Part shown: positions 18,324 to 26,981 of the stretch, in pieces
How the letters are laid out: each line of letters opens with the position of its first letter
Position numbering within the stretch: position 1 is the first letter of the stretch
Source: Luteimonas fraxinea
Lineage (GTDB): Bacteria > Pseudomonadota > Gammaproteobacteria > Xanthomonadales > Xanthomonadaceae
Direction of reading: 5' to 3'
DNA: 64,000 nt
NCBI RefSeq assembly: GCF_021233355.1
Contig: NZ_CP089507.1
Location: forward strand, 930,001-994,000
Notes under the pieces: generated by a model
Database searches by the model: none
The model's input: only the letters and a program-made list of their open reading frames with translations
What the model was told of the DNA's origin: nothing
Made by a program: the position numbers and the translations under genes

Positions 18324-19843
18324 CGGGTCGCCGCGCGCTCGCCGGTGACGATCAGATCGCCTTCCGACACACCACCCGAGGCCTCGGTCATGCTGCCGTC
18401 GCTGGCTCCGAGTCGCACCGGCACCGCCTCGCGACGTCCATCGACCAGGCGGTACACGGTAACGCGGGTCGCGCCGACGGTCGCAGCCAGCGTGCGGTTC
18501 CACTGCGCGCGCTGGTTGGCGTCGAGCGTCGCGGTGAAGTCGGCGAAGGTCTGCTGGAAGCGATCCATCATCCGCTGGCGGATCTGCGCCTGCACGCTGG
18601 GATCGCTGCTGCCACCACCCATGCTCATGCCGGGCGGCGGACCGCCACCTGCATTGCCGCGCTGACCACCCGGCGGGCCGCTCGGACGCGGCGCCTGCTG
18701 ACGCTCGCGCATCGCGGCAAGCGCGCTGTCGAATGCGGCCTGCTGCGGCGCGGTGAGCTGCATCGCGGCCGCCGCGGCGGCGAGATCGTCGGCCAGCCCG
18801 CCGCCGCGCGGCGCGTTGCCACCTTCGGGGCGCGCGGCCGCGGCGATGTCGGCGGCGTCGGCCGGCCGATAACGCAGCGCCGCGTTCGCGATCTTCAGCA
18901 CGTCCTCGCGGTTGCTGACTTCGATTTCGGCATTGACGGTCAGGCCCGGCAACAGCGTGCCGTCGGCGTTGTCGACTGCGACGACCACCGGATACGTCAC
19001 CACGTTGTTCGTCGTCGTAGCTGCCAGGCGCACCTGCTCGACGGTGCCGTTGAAGCGGCGGTCGTTGAACGCGTCGGAGGTAAACGTCACCGCCTGACCG
19101 ACCTGCACCTGGCCGATATCGGCTTCGTCGACCGCGAGTTCGATGCGCATCTTGCGCAGGTCCTCGGCGATGGTGAACAGCTCCGGCGCCTGCAGGCTCG
19201 CGGCGACGGTCTGGCCGGGTTCGATCGACCGCGTGAGGATCGTGCCGTCGACCGGCGAGCGGATCACCGTGCGCTCCATGTTGATGCGCGAGGTCTGCGT
19301 GGATGCAGTTTGCTGGACGATCTGTGCCTGCGCGGCGTTCGCCTGCGCCTTGGCCTGATCGAGCGCGGCGCGCGCGAGATCGACATCGCTGCGCGCGACC
19401 AGCTGCTGGCCGGCCAGCGAGGCCTTGCGGTCGTAATCGAGCTGCGCGTTGCGCAGGCTGGCCTGAGCCTGCGCCAGCGACGCGCGCGCACTGTTGACCT
19501 GGGCCGAGCCCTGTTCGATCTGCGCTTGGAACGTCGCCGGGTCGATGCGCGCGAGCACCTGGCCCTGGGTGACCGGATCGTTGAAGTCGACCAGCACGTC
19601 GGTGATCTGGCCCGACACCTGGCTGCCGACCACGACCGTCGAGGTCGCGCTGAGCGTACCGGTGGCCGAGATCACCACGCGAATGTCACCGCGTTCGACC
19701 GGCGTGGTGCGCCAGGCGCCTTCCGCGGCGGCGGCATTGCGCTGCGACCAGAACCAGACACCGCCGGCGACGACGGCGGCGATCACGATGACGGGAACGA
19801 GGCGCGATACGGCGCGGCGACGGGGCTTGGGACGGGTCGACAT
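18320..19843 (-). CDS. macA: MacA-type periplasmic adaptor with a helical Gly/Pro-rich insertion
   Basis: This is a membrane-fusion (HlyD-like) protein of 507 residues linking the ABC pump to an outer-membrane channel. An N-terminal anchor (VPVIVIAAVVAGGVWFW) is followed by barrel-sandwich and hairpin segments (VVGSQVSGQITDVLVDFND; VRSPVDG-like IRSPVDGTIL). Start ATG 19843 was chosen over a TTG seven codons upstream. Unusually, residues of roughly 335-455 form an insertion with LTAPQQAAF at 363-371, a Gly/Pro-rich stretch and LDANQRAQW near 440, before the membrane-proximal domain resumes (TVYRLVDGRREAV). The stop overlaps the ATPase start. Confidence 0.9.
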   Translation of the reverse strand: MSTRPKPRRRAVSRLVPVIVIAAVVAGGVWFWSQRNAAAAEGAWRTTPVERGDIRVVISATGTLSATSTVVVGSQVSGQITDVLVDFNDPVTQGQVLARIDPATFQAQIEQGSAQVNSARASLAQAQASLRNAQLDYDRKASLAGQQLVARSDVDLARAALDQAKAQANAAQAQIVQQTASTQTSRINMERTVIRSPVDGTILTRSIEPGQTVAASLQAPELFTIAEDLRKMRIELAVDEADIGQVQVGQAVTFTSDAFNDRRFNGTVEQVRLAATTTNNVVTYPVVVAVDNADGTLLPGLTVNAEIEVSNREDVLKIANAALRYRPADAADIAAAARPEGGNAPRGGGLADDLAAAAAAMQLTAPQQAAFDSALAAMRERQQAPRPSGPPGGQRGNAGGGPPPGMSMGGGSSDPSVQAQIRQRMMDRFQQTFADFTATLDANQRAQWNRTLAATVGATRVTVYRLVDGRREAVPVRLGASDGSMTEASGGVSEGDLIVTGERAATR

Positions 19844-19960
19844 GGGTCCGGTCTTGATGGGCAACTGGAGACGCTAACGCATCGCGTGGCGTGGAGTTGA
19901 CCGGAGCGCGGACTTTTTTTGCTTCTGACTTGCTGGCGCCGACATCGCGTCGGCGTCGAT

Positions 19961-21274
19961 TCAGACCAGACGGTCGCCGAGCACGATGGTGACCGTGGTG
20001 CCCTCGTCGGGCGCGCTGTCGAGTGCGACCGGCCAGCCGAAGCGCGTACCGAGGCGACGCACGATCGACAAGCCGATGCCCTTGCCGGACTGCGAGAACG
20101 GATCGGCGCGGTAGAACGGGTCATAGACGCGCTTGAGCACGTCGGGCGTCATGCCGATGCCGGTGTCGCGGACGATGATGCGGTCGCGATCGACAATCAC
20201 CTCGACGCCGCCGGTTTCGGTGAACGCCCAGGCGTTGCGCAGCAGATGTCCCAGCATCACGCCGAGCACGCGCGGCGGCGCGTCGAGCCGCGGCCGGCCC
20301 TGGATATCGAATGTCAGCGACAGCTGCTTACCTTCGAACAGTGGCCGCACCTTGTCGATTTCCTCTTCGACCACCTCGACCACGTCGAACACTTCGCTCT
20401 GTGGCATGACGCCGCGCTCGCGCGCGAGCACCAGCAGCGCGTCGATCACCGCTTCCATGTCCTGCGTCGCGCGGCGGATGCGCAGCAGCGGACGCTGCTG
20501 GTGCGGCGGCGTGGCCGGATCGGCGGCAATCATGTCGCTGGCGACGCGGATCACCGTCAGCGGGGTGCGCAGTTCGTGGCTGGCGTCGCGGGTGAACTCG
20601 CGCTCGCGGCGCACGAAGGCGCCGATGCGGTCACCGAGCCCGTGCAATGCGCTGGTCAATGCCTGCGCTTCACGTCCGGCATCGTCGCGCGTGGTCAGCG
20701 CCGCGGGCACGCCGTCGTCGTTGTCGGACGGGTTCCAGCGGCCCACTTCGTCGGCCAACCGGTGGATCGGCAGCACCATGCGTTTGGACGTGCGGTAGGT
20801 CATCCACGAGACGACGAACATCGTCGCCATCATCAGCAGCGCGAGGCCACCCGCGGCCAGCGCGAGGATGCGATCGAACAGCGACAGCGACGCGGCGAGA
20901 TACAGAGTGCCGGCCTCGCGCCGGTCGACCAGCAGCACGCCTTCGGTGTCGCGCCGCGGCGAGAAGCCCTCGGGTGCGCCCTTGAACCACAGCAGATTCG
21001 CGACCGCGCGATCGCCACCGATGATCGCCTGCAGTTCACCGCCACCGGCGGGCATGAAATAGCCCTGCAGGTTCACGCCGAACGGCGGCGGATATGACGC
21101 GTCGGTGGCCTTGGCCTGCCACCAGGCATCGGCCTCGGCCTGCAGCCACTGCCGCGCGACGACCTCGCGGCCGATAAAGGCCGCGGTCATCACGCAGACG
21201 ATGAGCGTCATCCCGGCGATGACCGCCTGGAAGGTGAACGCATCACGGATGCGGTTGGGCAGCCCCTGGGGCAT
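19961..21274 (-). CDS. Membrane sensor histidine kinase
   Basis: This 437-residue two-component kinase has two membrane helices, near residues 20-37 and 133-155, bracketing a periplasmic sensor of about 95 residues. The phospho-acceptor is in DASHELRTPLT near residue 233, and the N box (LLRNAW), DTGIGM and GKGIGLSIV ATP-binding motifs follow. It is 22 bp downstream of the OmpR-type regulator and 117 bp upstream of the MacAB genes, so it very probably senses envelope stress or a compound exported by that pump. The signal is unknown. Confidence 0.93.
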   Translation of the reverse strand: MPQGLPNRIRDAFTFQAVIAGMTLIVCVMTAAFIGREVVARQWLQAEADAWWQAKATDASYPPPFGVNLQGYFMPAGGGELQAIIGGDRAVANLLWFKGAPEGFSPRRDTEGVLLVDRREAGTLYLAASLSLFDRILALAAGGLALLMMATMFVVSWMTYRTSKRMVLPIHRLADEVGRWNPSDNDDGVPAALTTRDDAGREAQALTSALHGLGDRIGAFVRREREFTRDASHELRTPLTVIRVASDMIAADPATPPHQQRPLLRIRRATQDMEAVIDALLVLARERGVMPQSEVFDVVEVVEEEIDKVRPLFEGKQLSLTFDIQGRPRLDAPPRVLGVMLGHLLRNAWAFTETGGVEVIVDRDRIIVRDTGIGMTPDVLKRVYDPFYRADPFSQSGKGIGLSIVRRLGTRFGWPVALDSAPDEGTTVTIVLGDRLV

Positions 21275-21296
21275 GGTCGAACGGCGCGTCGTCGGC

Positions 21297-22010
21297 TCAG
21301 GCCGGCGACTGCTCGATGTCGGCGATGCGATACCCGGCGCTCTGCACGGTGTGCAGCAGCTGCTTGTCGTAGGGCTTGTCGATGATCTTGCGCAGGTTGT
21401 AGAGATGGCTGCGCAGGGTGTCGGAGTCCGGCAGGCTGTTGCCCCAGATCTCGCGCTCGATCTCCTGACGGTTCACCACACGCGGCGATTCACGCATCAG
21501 GATCGTCAGCAGCTTCATGCCGATCGGCGAGAGCTGCAGTTCGGTACCACCACGGGTGGCGCGCATGCTGGCCGGATCAAGCACCAGGTCGGCGACCTTG
21601 AGCACTTCCGAACCCACCTGGCGACGCTCGCGGCGGATCAGCGCACGCAGACGCGCTTCGAGTTCCTGGATCGCGAAGGGCTTGGTCAGATAGTCGTCGG
21701 CGCCGGAACTCAGGCCGGTGAGCTTTTCGTCGAGCGTGTCGCGCGCGGTCAGCATCAGCACCGGCGTCGACTTGCGCGCGTCCTCACGCAGGCGCTTGCA
21801 GACTTCGATGCCGTCCAGACGCGGCAGCATCAGGTCGAGCACGATCACGTCGTAATTGTTTTCGGTGGCCAGGCGATAGCCATCCAGACCGTCGGCGGCG
21901 TAGTCGACCTCGAAGCCGCGACCTTCCAGATACTCGCCGACCATCTCGGAAATGTTGCGGTTGTCCTCGACGATGAGGACGAGGCCTCCGGGTTCCTGAC
22001 CTGCGCGCAT
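21297..22010 (-). CDS. OmpR-family response regulator
   Basis: This is a 237-residue DNA-binding response regulator. The receiver domain holds acidic E15-D16, phospho-acceptor D59 in VIVLDLMLPRLDG and Lys near 108 in YLTKPFA; a winged-helix domain fills about 140-230 (RQEIEREIWG, SHLYNLRKIID). I start at ATG 22010, since the upstream in-frame start at 22067 falls within the motif-bearing upstream region. It heads the regulator-kinase-macAB gene run and probably controls it. Repeated TTTGTGAA motifs lie just upstream (22046-22090). Confidence 0.93.
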   Translation of the reverse strand: MRAGQEPGGLVLIVEDNRNISEMVGEYLEGRGFEVDYAADGLDGYRLATENNYDVIVLDLMLPRLDGIEVCKRLREDARKSTPVLMLTARDTLDEKLTGLSSGADDYLTKPFAIQELEARLRALIRRERRQVGSEVLKVADLVLDPASMRATRGGTELQLSPIGMKLLTILMRESPRVVNRQEIEREIWGNSLPDSDTLRSHLYNLRKIIDKPYDKQLLHTVQSAGYRIADIEQSPA

Positions 22011-22045
22011 GTACGACTCCGTAGCTGGGTGCGTGTGGATTAAGC

Positions 22046-22090
22046 TTTGTGAATTTCCCACTTTCACAGTGCAGGATTTGTGAAGATTTC
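22046..22090. promoter_or_regulatory. Candidate operator: repeated TTTGTGAA motifs before the response regulator
   Basis: TTTGTGAA occurs at 22046-22053 and again at 22077-22084, 31 bp apart (about three helical turns), each followed by a TTTC-like tail. A reverse-oriented copy of the core (TTTCACA) lies between them at 22062-22068. On the minus strand a TGAAAG and a TTAATC spaced 17 bp could be -35/-10 elements for the regulator gene. OmpR-type regulators bind paired direct repeats, so autoregulation is the likely meaning; this is inference. Confidence 0.5.
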
Positions 22091-22162
22091 GTGGATCGCC
22101 CGCGTCACAACGGGCTTGGCGCTACGATCTGCGCCGTCCCCGCCCCCTTCGGAAATCCCGTC

Positions 22163-22507
22163 ATGCCCGGCTACGAGCGCTATCTGCCCATCCTGCTGCT
22201 ACTGGGCTCGAACATCTTCATGACGTTCGCCTGGTACGGGCATCTCAAGTACCGCAGTGTGCCGATCCTGACGGTCATCGTCGTCAGCTGGGGCATCGCG
22301 TTCTTCGAGTACATGCTGATGGTGCCGGCGAACCGGATCGGCGCCGCGGTCTATTCGGCGCCGCAGCTCAAGGGCATGCAGGAGGTCATCACGCTACTGG
22401 TGTTCGCGGGCTTTTCGACCTGGTATCTGGGCCAGCCGCTGAAGTGGAACCACTGGGCGGGTTTCGCGCTGATCGTGGTGGCGGCCTGGCTAATCTTCCT
22501 GGAGTGA
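22163..22507 (+). CDS. DMT/DUF486 family small membrane protein
   Basis: This 114-residue protein is almost wholly hydrophobic, with four predicted membrane helices beginning at LPILLLLGSNIFMTFAW and ending at FALIVVAAWLIF. The spacing and motifs (FAWYGHLK, FFEYMLMVPANRIG) match DUF486, a small drug/metabolite-transporter-like family of unknown function. The start ATG 22163 is preceded by a region shared with the divergent response regulator. It may be transcribed alone. Confidence 0.88.
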   Translation: MPGYERYLPILLLLGSNIFMTFAWYGHLKYRSVPILTVIVVSWGIAFFEYMLMVPANRIGAAVYSAPQLKGMQEVITLLVFAGFSTWYLGQPLKWNHWAGFALIVVAAWLIFLE

Positions 22508-22516
22508 CCGCCGCTG

Positions 22517-22819
22517 TCAGAAGCGTATACGGCCGATCAGGATGTCCTTGAACATCACCCAGTCGCCGATGAAGGAATAGATCGGATGCTTGAACGTGGC
22601 AGGCCGGTTCTTCTCGAAGAAGAAGTGTCCGACCCACGCGAAGGCGTAACCGCAGACCAGTGCGGCCCAGAGCCACATCGGATTGCGCTGCCAGATCGCC
22701 ACGCCGACCAGCGCGAGCACGCCGCAGCTGCCGATGAAATGCAGGCGTCGCGACACCGGATGCGCGTGCTCGCCGAGATAGAACGGATAGAACTCGCGGA
22801 AGCTGGCGAAGCGGCGCAT
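22517..22819 (-). CDS. Mpo1-like (DUF962) membrane protein
   Basis: This is a 100-residue protein with the DUF962/Mpo1 pattern: REFYPFYLGEHAHPVSRRLH at the N-terminus, then two or three hydrophobic helices and the SFIGDWVMFKDIL C-terminus. Yeast Mpo1 is an iron-dependent dioxygenase acting on 2-hydroxy fatty acids; the histidines (EHAH, RRLHFIG) are kept here. Start 22819 is preceded by a GGGAGGA Shine-Dalgarno, better than the upstream ATG at 22861. The bacterial function is not known. Confidence 0.86.
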   Translation of the reverse strand: MRRFASFREFYPFYLGEHAHPVSRRLHFIGSCGVLALVGVAIWQRNPMWLWAALVCGYAFAWVGHFFFEKNRPATFKHPIYSFIGDWVMFKDILIGRIRF

Positions 22820-22886
22820 GCGTCCTCCCAGAGCTGGTGGTGTACGCGCCATTGATCGCACCGGTGCCTGCGTGCGTCAACCGTCG

Positions 22887-23210
22887 TCAGGCGCTGCGCG
22901 GGGCGAACATGATCACCGCCATGCCGCCGAGGCACAGCGCGGCGCCCAGCAGATCCCAGCGACCGGGCACGATGCCGTCGACGCGCCACAGCCACAGCAG
23001 CGCGACCGCGACGTAGACGCCGCCGTAGGCTGCGTACACGCGCCCGGAGGCGGTGGGATGCAGGGTCAGCAGCCACACGAACGCGGCCAGAGCGGCGGCG
23101 GCCGGCAGCAGCAACCACGCGCTGCCGTCCTTGCGCAGCCACAGCCACGGCAGATAGCAGCCGACGATCTCGAAGAACGCGGTCGCGACGAACAGCAGCA
23201 GCGTTTTCAT
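22887..23210 (-). CDS. YnfA family inner-membrane protein
   Basis: This 107-residue protein has four membrane helices and the YnfA hallmarks: [18 protein letters not shown], then [19 protein letters not shown] and [13 protein letters not shown]. YnfA proteins are SMR-like small membrane proteins; transport of cationic compounds has been proposed. Its ATG overlaps the mazG stop by four bases, so the two are co-translated, though no functional link is obvious. Confidence 0.9.
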   Translation of the reverse strand: MKTLLLFVATAFFEIVGCYLPWLWLRKDGSAWLLLPAAAALAAFVWLLTLHPTASGRVYAAYGGVYVAVALLWLWRVDGIVPGRWDLLGAALCLGGMAVIMFAPRSA

Positions 23211-24034
23211 GTCTCGCGCTCGGCCTGCTTGGCGCGGTTCCAGTACGCATCCTGCGCGTCCAGCGACTGGCCTGCGAGCGCACTGCCCTCGGCCTCGGCC
23301 ATCGTTTCCATCGCGCGGAAGCGACGCTCGAACTTGTGGTTGGCTCGCCGCAATGCGGCGCCGACATCGACCTTCGCGTGCCGCGCGAGATTCGCCGCGA
23401 CGAACAGCAGATCGCCCAGTTCTTCTTCGAGTCGATCCTGCGCCGCAGTGTCATCCGGATCGGCAGCGACCGCGTCGAACTCCACGCGCACCTCGTCGAT
23501 CTCCTCGTGCAATTTCGCGATCACCGGCTCCGGGCCCGACCAGTCGAAGCCGACACGCGCGGCGCGCTGCTGCAGCTTCACCGCGCGCTGCCATTCCGGC
23601 AGCCCGCGTGCGATGCCGGCCAGTGCCGACGCGTCCGTCTCGCCCGCCGCGGCACGCTCCTCGCGCTTGATCGCCTCCCAGTTGCGCAGCACGGTCTCGG
23701 CATCGTCGGCCGAGACGTCGCCGAAGATGTGCGGGTGCCGGCGGATCATCTTGTCGCTGATCGCATCGACGACATCGCCGAACGCGAACGCGCCCTGCTC
23801 CTGCGCCATCTGCGCGTGGAAGACGACCTGCAGCAGCAGATCGCCGAGTTCATCGCACAGACCGGGCAGATCGCCGCGATCGATCGCGTCGGCGACCTCG
23901 TAGGCCTCCTCGATCGTATAGGCGGCGATGGACGCGAAATCCTGTTTGACGTCCCAGGGACAGCCGCTCTGCGGATCGCGCAGGCGCGCCATGATGTCGA
24001 GGATGCGATGGATATCGCCGGGGGCATGCGACAT
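23207..24034 (-). CDS. mazG: Nucleoside triphosphate pyrophosphohydrolase MazG
   Basis: MazG hydrolyses (d)NTPs to the monophosphates and can affect ppGpp-linked stress responses. The 275-residue protein contains two MazG domains: the first with [20 protein letters not shown] and [14 protein letters not shown], the second with [15 protein letters not shown] and [18 protein letters not shown]. The acidic metal-binding residues are intact in both. It is 115 bp downstream of cysQ, and the ynfA start overlaps its stop. Confidence 0.95.
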   Translation of the reverse strand: MSHAPGDIHRILDIMARLRDPQSGCPWDVKQDFASIAAYTIEEAYEVADAIDRGDLPGLCDELGDLLLQVVFHAQMAQEQGAFAFGDVVDAISDKMIRRHPHIFGDVSADDAETVLRNWEAIKREERAAAGETDASALAGIARGLPEWQRAVKLQQRAARVGFDWSGPEPVIAKLHEEIDEVRVEFDAVAADPDDTAAQDRLEEELGDLLFVAANLARHAKVDVGAALRRANHKFERRFRAMETMAEAEGSALAGQSLDAQDAYWNRAKQAERET

Positions 24035-24149
24035 GGGAAATCCTGTGGCCTGACGTGGGATGCGGCGTGCGCCAGTCTAGCCAGCGTCGTGCGTGTCTGC
24101 GTTTGCCCGGGGCGCCGAAAGGCGTCCATACGTCCTGTCGAAGCGACGT

Positions 24150-24980
24150 CTAGTCGCGCGGATCGAGCCAGTCACGCCACGGCAACGACGGATCGCCCAG
24201 CGCGATGAAATCGCCATTGAGGATCGTGTCGCGCTGGTTGTACCGGAACGGCCGGCCCTGCGGGTCAAGCACTGCGCCGCCTGCGCCTTCGAGGATCGCC
24301 TGGCCGGCCGCGGTGTCCCACTCGCTGGTCGGACCGAAGCGCGGATAGACATCCATGCCGCCCTCGGCGAGCCGGCAGAACTTCAGCGAAGAGCCCAGCG
24401 GCACCGGCGTCACATCGCCGATCCGCTCGAGCAGCGCCGTCGTGCGCGGATCGCGATGCGAGCGGCTCGCGGCGACGCGCAGCGCGACGGGCCTCGCGGG
24501 ATCGTGACGCGGCGCGTGAAGTGCGGTATCGCGATCGCCTTCGCGGACGAACGCACCATGCCCGGGTGCGCCATGCCACAGCGCGCCGGTCACCGGCGCC
24601 TGGATCACACCGAACACCGCGACGCCGTTGTCGATCAGCGCGATGTTGACCGTGAACTCGCCATTGCGTTTGACGAACTCGCGCGTGCCGTCGAGTGGAT
24701 CGACGAGCCACATCCGCGTCCATGCGCGGCGCTCCTCAGCAGGCACCACGACGGCGGATTCTTCGGAGACGATCGGAATATCGGGCGTCAGCGCGCGCAG
24801 GCCGTCGACGATGACGCGGTGCGCGGCCAGATCGGCGGCGGTGACCGGGCTGGCGTCGGCCTTGCGGATGACGTCGAAGTCTTCGGCGTAGACGGCGAGG
24901 ATCGCGTCGGCCGCGGCGCGTGCGATCGCGATGACGCCGTCGCGGACCGCTGCGGTGACGGGTCCGGCGGCGTCAGCCAC
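24150..24980 (-). CDS. cysQ: 3'(2'),5'-bisphosphate nucleotidase CysQ
   Basis: CysQ hydrolyses PAP to AMP, clearing a by-product of sulfate assimilation. The inositol-phosphatase-fold motifs are visible: the acidic SEESA, DPLDGTREF and the C-terminal WDTAAGQAIL. I start at GTG 24980, where the start lies within the nudE stop region (overlap of eight bases), giving 276 residues; the frame is open to 25046 but that part lies within nudE and lacks conservation. The operon order is nudE-cysQ, as in many gammaproteobacteria. Confidence 0.93.
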   Translation of the reverse strand: MADAAGPVTAAVRDGVIAIARAAADAILAVYAEDFDVIRKADASPVTAADLAAHRVIVDGLRALTPDIPIVSEESAVVVPAEERRAWTRMWLVDPLDGTREFVKRNGEFTVNIALIDNGVAVFGVIQAPVTGALWHGAPGHGAFVREGDRDTALHAPRHDPARPVALRVAASRSHRDPRTTALLERIGDVTPVPLGSSLKFCRLAEGGMDVYPRFGPTSEWDTAAGQAILEGAGGAVLDPQGRPFRYNQRDTILNGDFIALGDPSLPWRDWLDPRD

Positions 24981-25524
24981 CGTGGTGACGCAGCCAGTCG
25001 CGGACGATGAACAGCGCGGCGATCGAACGGCCTTCGGAGAACTCATCGAGCAGGATCAGCTCGTGCAGTGCATCGAGCTTCCACGGCACTACGTCGAGCT
25101 CTTCGGGCTCGTCGCCGGCCAGGCGCTCGGGATACAGATCGCGCGCGATGACCAGCGTCGCCTGGTGGCTCATGTACTGCGGCGCCAACGAGATCGAGCG
25201 CAGCGCTTCGACACTGCGCGCGCCATAGCCGATCTCTTCCTTGAGTTCGCGGTTGGCGGCTTCGAGCGCGGACTCGCCCGCGTCGATGCGGCCCTTGACC
25301 AGACCCAGCTCGTAGCGATGGAAGCCGGCGGCGTACTCGCGCACCAGCAGCACGGTCTCCGTATCCAGCATCGGCACCACGATCACCGCGCCATGGCCGC
25401 GGCCATGCAGACGTTCGTACAGGCGCCGTTCGCCGTTGGAGAACTCCAGATCGAGCCGCTCCATGCGGTACAGCGCCGCTTCGTGCTCGGTGACCTCGTG
25501 GATGGTCGGCAGCGTCTTGCTCAT
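24973..25524 (-). CDS. nudE: ADP compounds hydrolase NudE
   Basis: This Nudix hydrolase of 183 residues cleaves ADP-ribose, Ap3A and NADH-type substrates. The complete Nudix box runs GRIDAGESALEAANRELKEE followed by IG, with all catalytic acidic residues. The N-terminus MSKTLPTIHEVTE and the C-terminal GRSIAALFIVRDWL fit NudE. It is divergent from bioA with only 53 bp between the two starts and is coupled to cysQ downstream. Confidence 0.93.
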   Translation of the reverse strand: MSKTLPTIHEVTEHEAALYRMERLDLEFSNGERRLYERLHGRGHGAVIVVPMLDTETVLLVREYAAGFHRYELGLVKGRIDAGESALEAANRELKEEIGYGARSVEALRSISLAPQYMSHQATLVIARDLYPERLAGDEPEELDVVPWKLDALHELILLDEFSEGRSIAALFIVRDWLRHHGG

Positions 25525-25577
25525 GCGGGCGCCCTCCCGTCTGCACGGTGGCGGCGCTGGGGAGCGATAATGACGGG

Positions 25578-26981
25578 ATGACTGGACAGATTCACGATGC
25601 GGCCATTCTAGCCGACGGCAACGACTGGCGGACCCGCGACCTCGCCGCGGTCTGGCACCCCTGCACCCAGATGCGCGAGCATCCCGACATCCAGCCGATG
25701 TTGCCGATCGTGCGCGGCGAAGGCGCCTGGCTGATCGAGGCCGGCGGCCGGAAGATCCTCGATTCGGGCAGCAGCTGGTGGACCAACCTGCACGGCCATG
25801 CCGAGCCGCGCATCGCCGAGGCCATCGCCACGCAGGCGCGCACGCTGGAACAGGTGATCCTGGCCGGCTGCACGCACCCCGCTGCGGTGGAGCTTGCCGA
25901 ACGCCTGCTCGCCGTGGCCCCGCGCGAACCGGGCCGCCCGCCGCTGACCAAGGTGTTCTTCGCCGACAACGGCTCGGCCGGCGTCGAAGTCGCCCTGAAG
26001 ATGGCGTTCCAGTGGTTCCAGAACCGCGGCGACGAACCGCGCCGGACCAAGTTCGTCGCGCTGCAGAACGGCTATCACGGCGAGACGCTCGGCGCGCTCG
26101 CGGTCGGCGACATTCCGCTGTACCGCCGCGTCTACGCGCCGCTGCTGTGCGAGTCGGTCTTCGCGCCCTCGCCCGACGCCTACACCGCGCGTGCCGGCCA
26201 GAGCGCGGCCGGTCATGCCGAAGACGCGGCCGATGCGCTGGCGCATCTGCTCGACGCGCATGCCGGTGAGATCTGCGCGCTGATCCTCGAACCGCTGGTG
26301 CAATGCGCGGGCGGCATGCGCATGCACGACCCGGTGTATCTCAAGCGCGTGCGCGAACTGTGCGACGTGCACGGCGTGTTCCTGATCGCCGACGAGATCG
26401 CGGTCGGCTTCGGACGCACCGGCACGCTGTTCGCATTCGAACAGGCCGGCGTGCAGCCGGATCTGCTGTGCCTGTCGAAGGGCCTGACCGGCGGCTTCCT
26501 GCCGCTGTCGACAGTGCTGGCGACGCAGGCGCTGTACGACGGCTTTCTCGACGCCTCGCGCGAGCGCGCCTTCCTGCATTCGCACAGCTACACCGGCAAT
26601 CCGCTGGCCTGCGCCGCGGCGCTGGCCTCGCTTGACATCTTCGCCACCGATGACGTGCTTGCGCGCAACCGCGACACGGCCGCGAAGATGGCGACACTCG
26701 CGGCGCAGATCGGTGCGCACCGGCACGTTGCCGACACGCGCCAGACCGGCATGATCGTCGCGTTCGAACTCACCCGCGATGGCGACAAGGCCACGCCGTT
26801 CGATCCGGCGCTGCGCGTCGGTTTGCGCGCCTATCGGCACGCGGTCGAACGCGGCGTGTTGCTGCGTCCGCTCGGCGACATCCTCTACTGGATGCCGCCC
26901 TACTGCATCGACGATGCACAGCTGCAGCTGCTCGCCGACGTCACCGCCGAAGCCATCGAGGCGGGCACCGCATGCGTGTGA
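25578..26981 (+). CDS. bioA: Adenosylmethionine-8-amino-7-oxononanoate aminotransferase
   Basis: BioA makes 7,8-diaminopelargonate from KAPA using SAM as amino donor and PLP as cofactor, in biotin synthesis. The 467-residue protein shows the family motifs VWHPCTQM, SSWWTNLHGH, QNGYHGETLGA, LIADEIAVGFGRTG and the PLP lysine in CLSKGLTGGFLPLS. Start ATG 25578 was chosen over one at 25548. It stands apart from other biotin genes, and its 3' end overlaps rsmE by ten bases. Confidence 0.95.
   Translation: MTGQIHDAAILADGNDWRTRDLAAVWHPCTQMREHPDIQPMLPIVRGEGAWLIEAGGRKILDSGSSWWTNLHGHAEPRIAEAIATQARTLEQVILAGCTHPAAVELAERLLAVAPREPGRPPLTKVFFADNGSAGVEVALKMAFQWFQNRGDEPRRTKFVALQNGYHGETLGALAVGDIPLYRRVYAPLLCESVFAPSPDAYTARAGQSAAGHAEDAADALAHLLDAHAGEICALILEPLVQCAGGMRMHDPVYLKRVRELCDVHGVFLIADEIAVGFGRTGTLFAFEQAGVQPDLLCLSKGLTGGFLPLSTVLATQALYDGFLDASRERAFLHSHSYTGNPLACAAALASLDIFATDDVLARNRDTAAKMATLAAQIGAHRHVADTRQTGMIVAFELTRDGDKATPFDPALRVGLRAYRHAVERGVLLRPLGDILYWMPPYCIDDAQLQLLADVTAEAIEAGTACV

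Noticed and set aside
19908..19945. T-run and small inverted repeat between macA and the kinase as a terminator
   Set aside because: The T-run is on the plus strand while the genes are on the minus strand, and the stem and run are not adjacent.
24109..24126. GNRA-loop hairpin between mazG and cysQ as a terminator
   Set aside because: It has no following T-tract and is too short to support a call.
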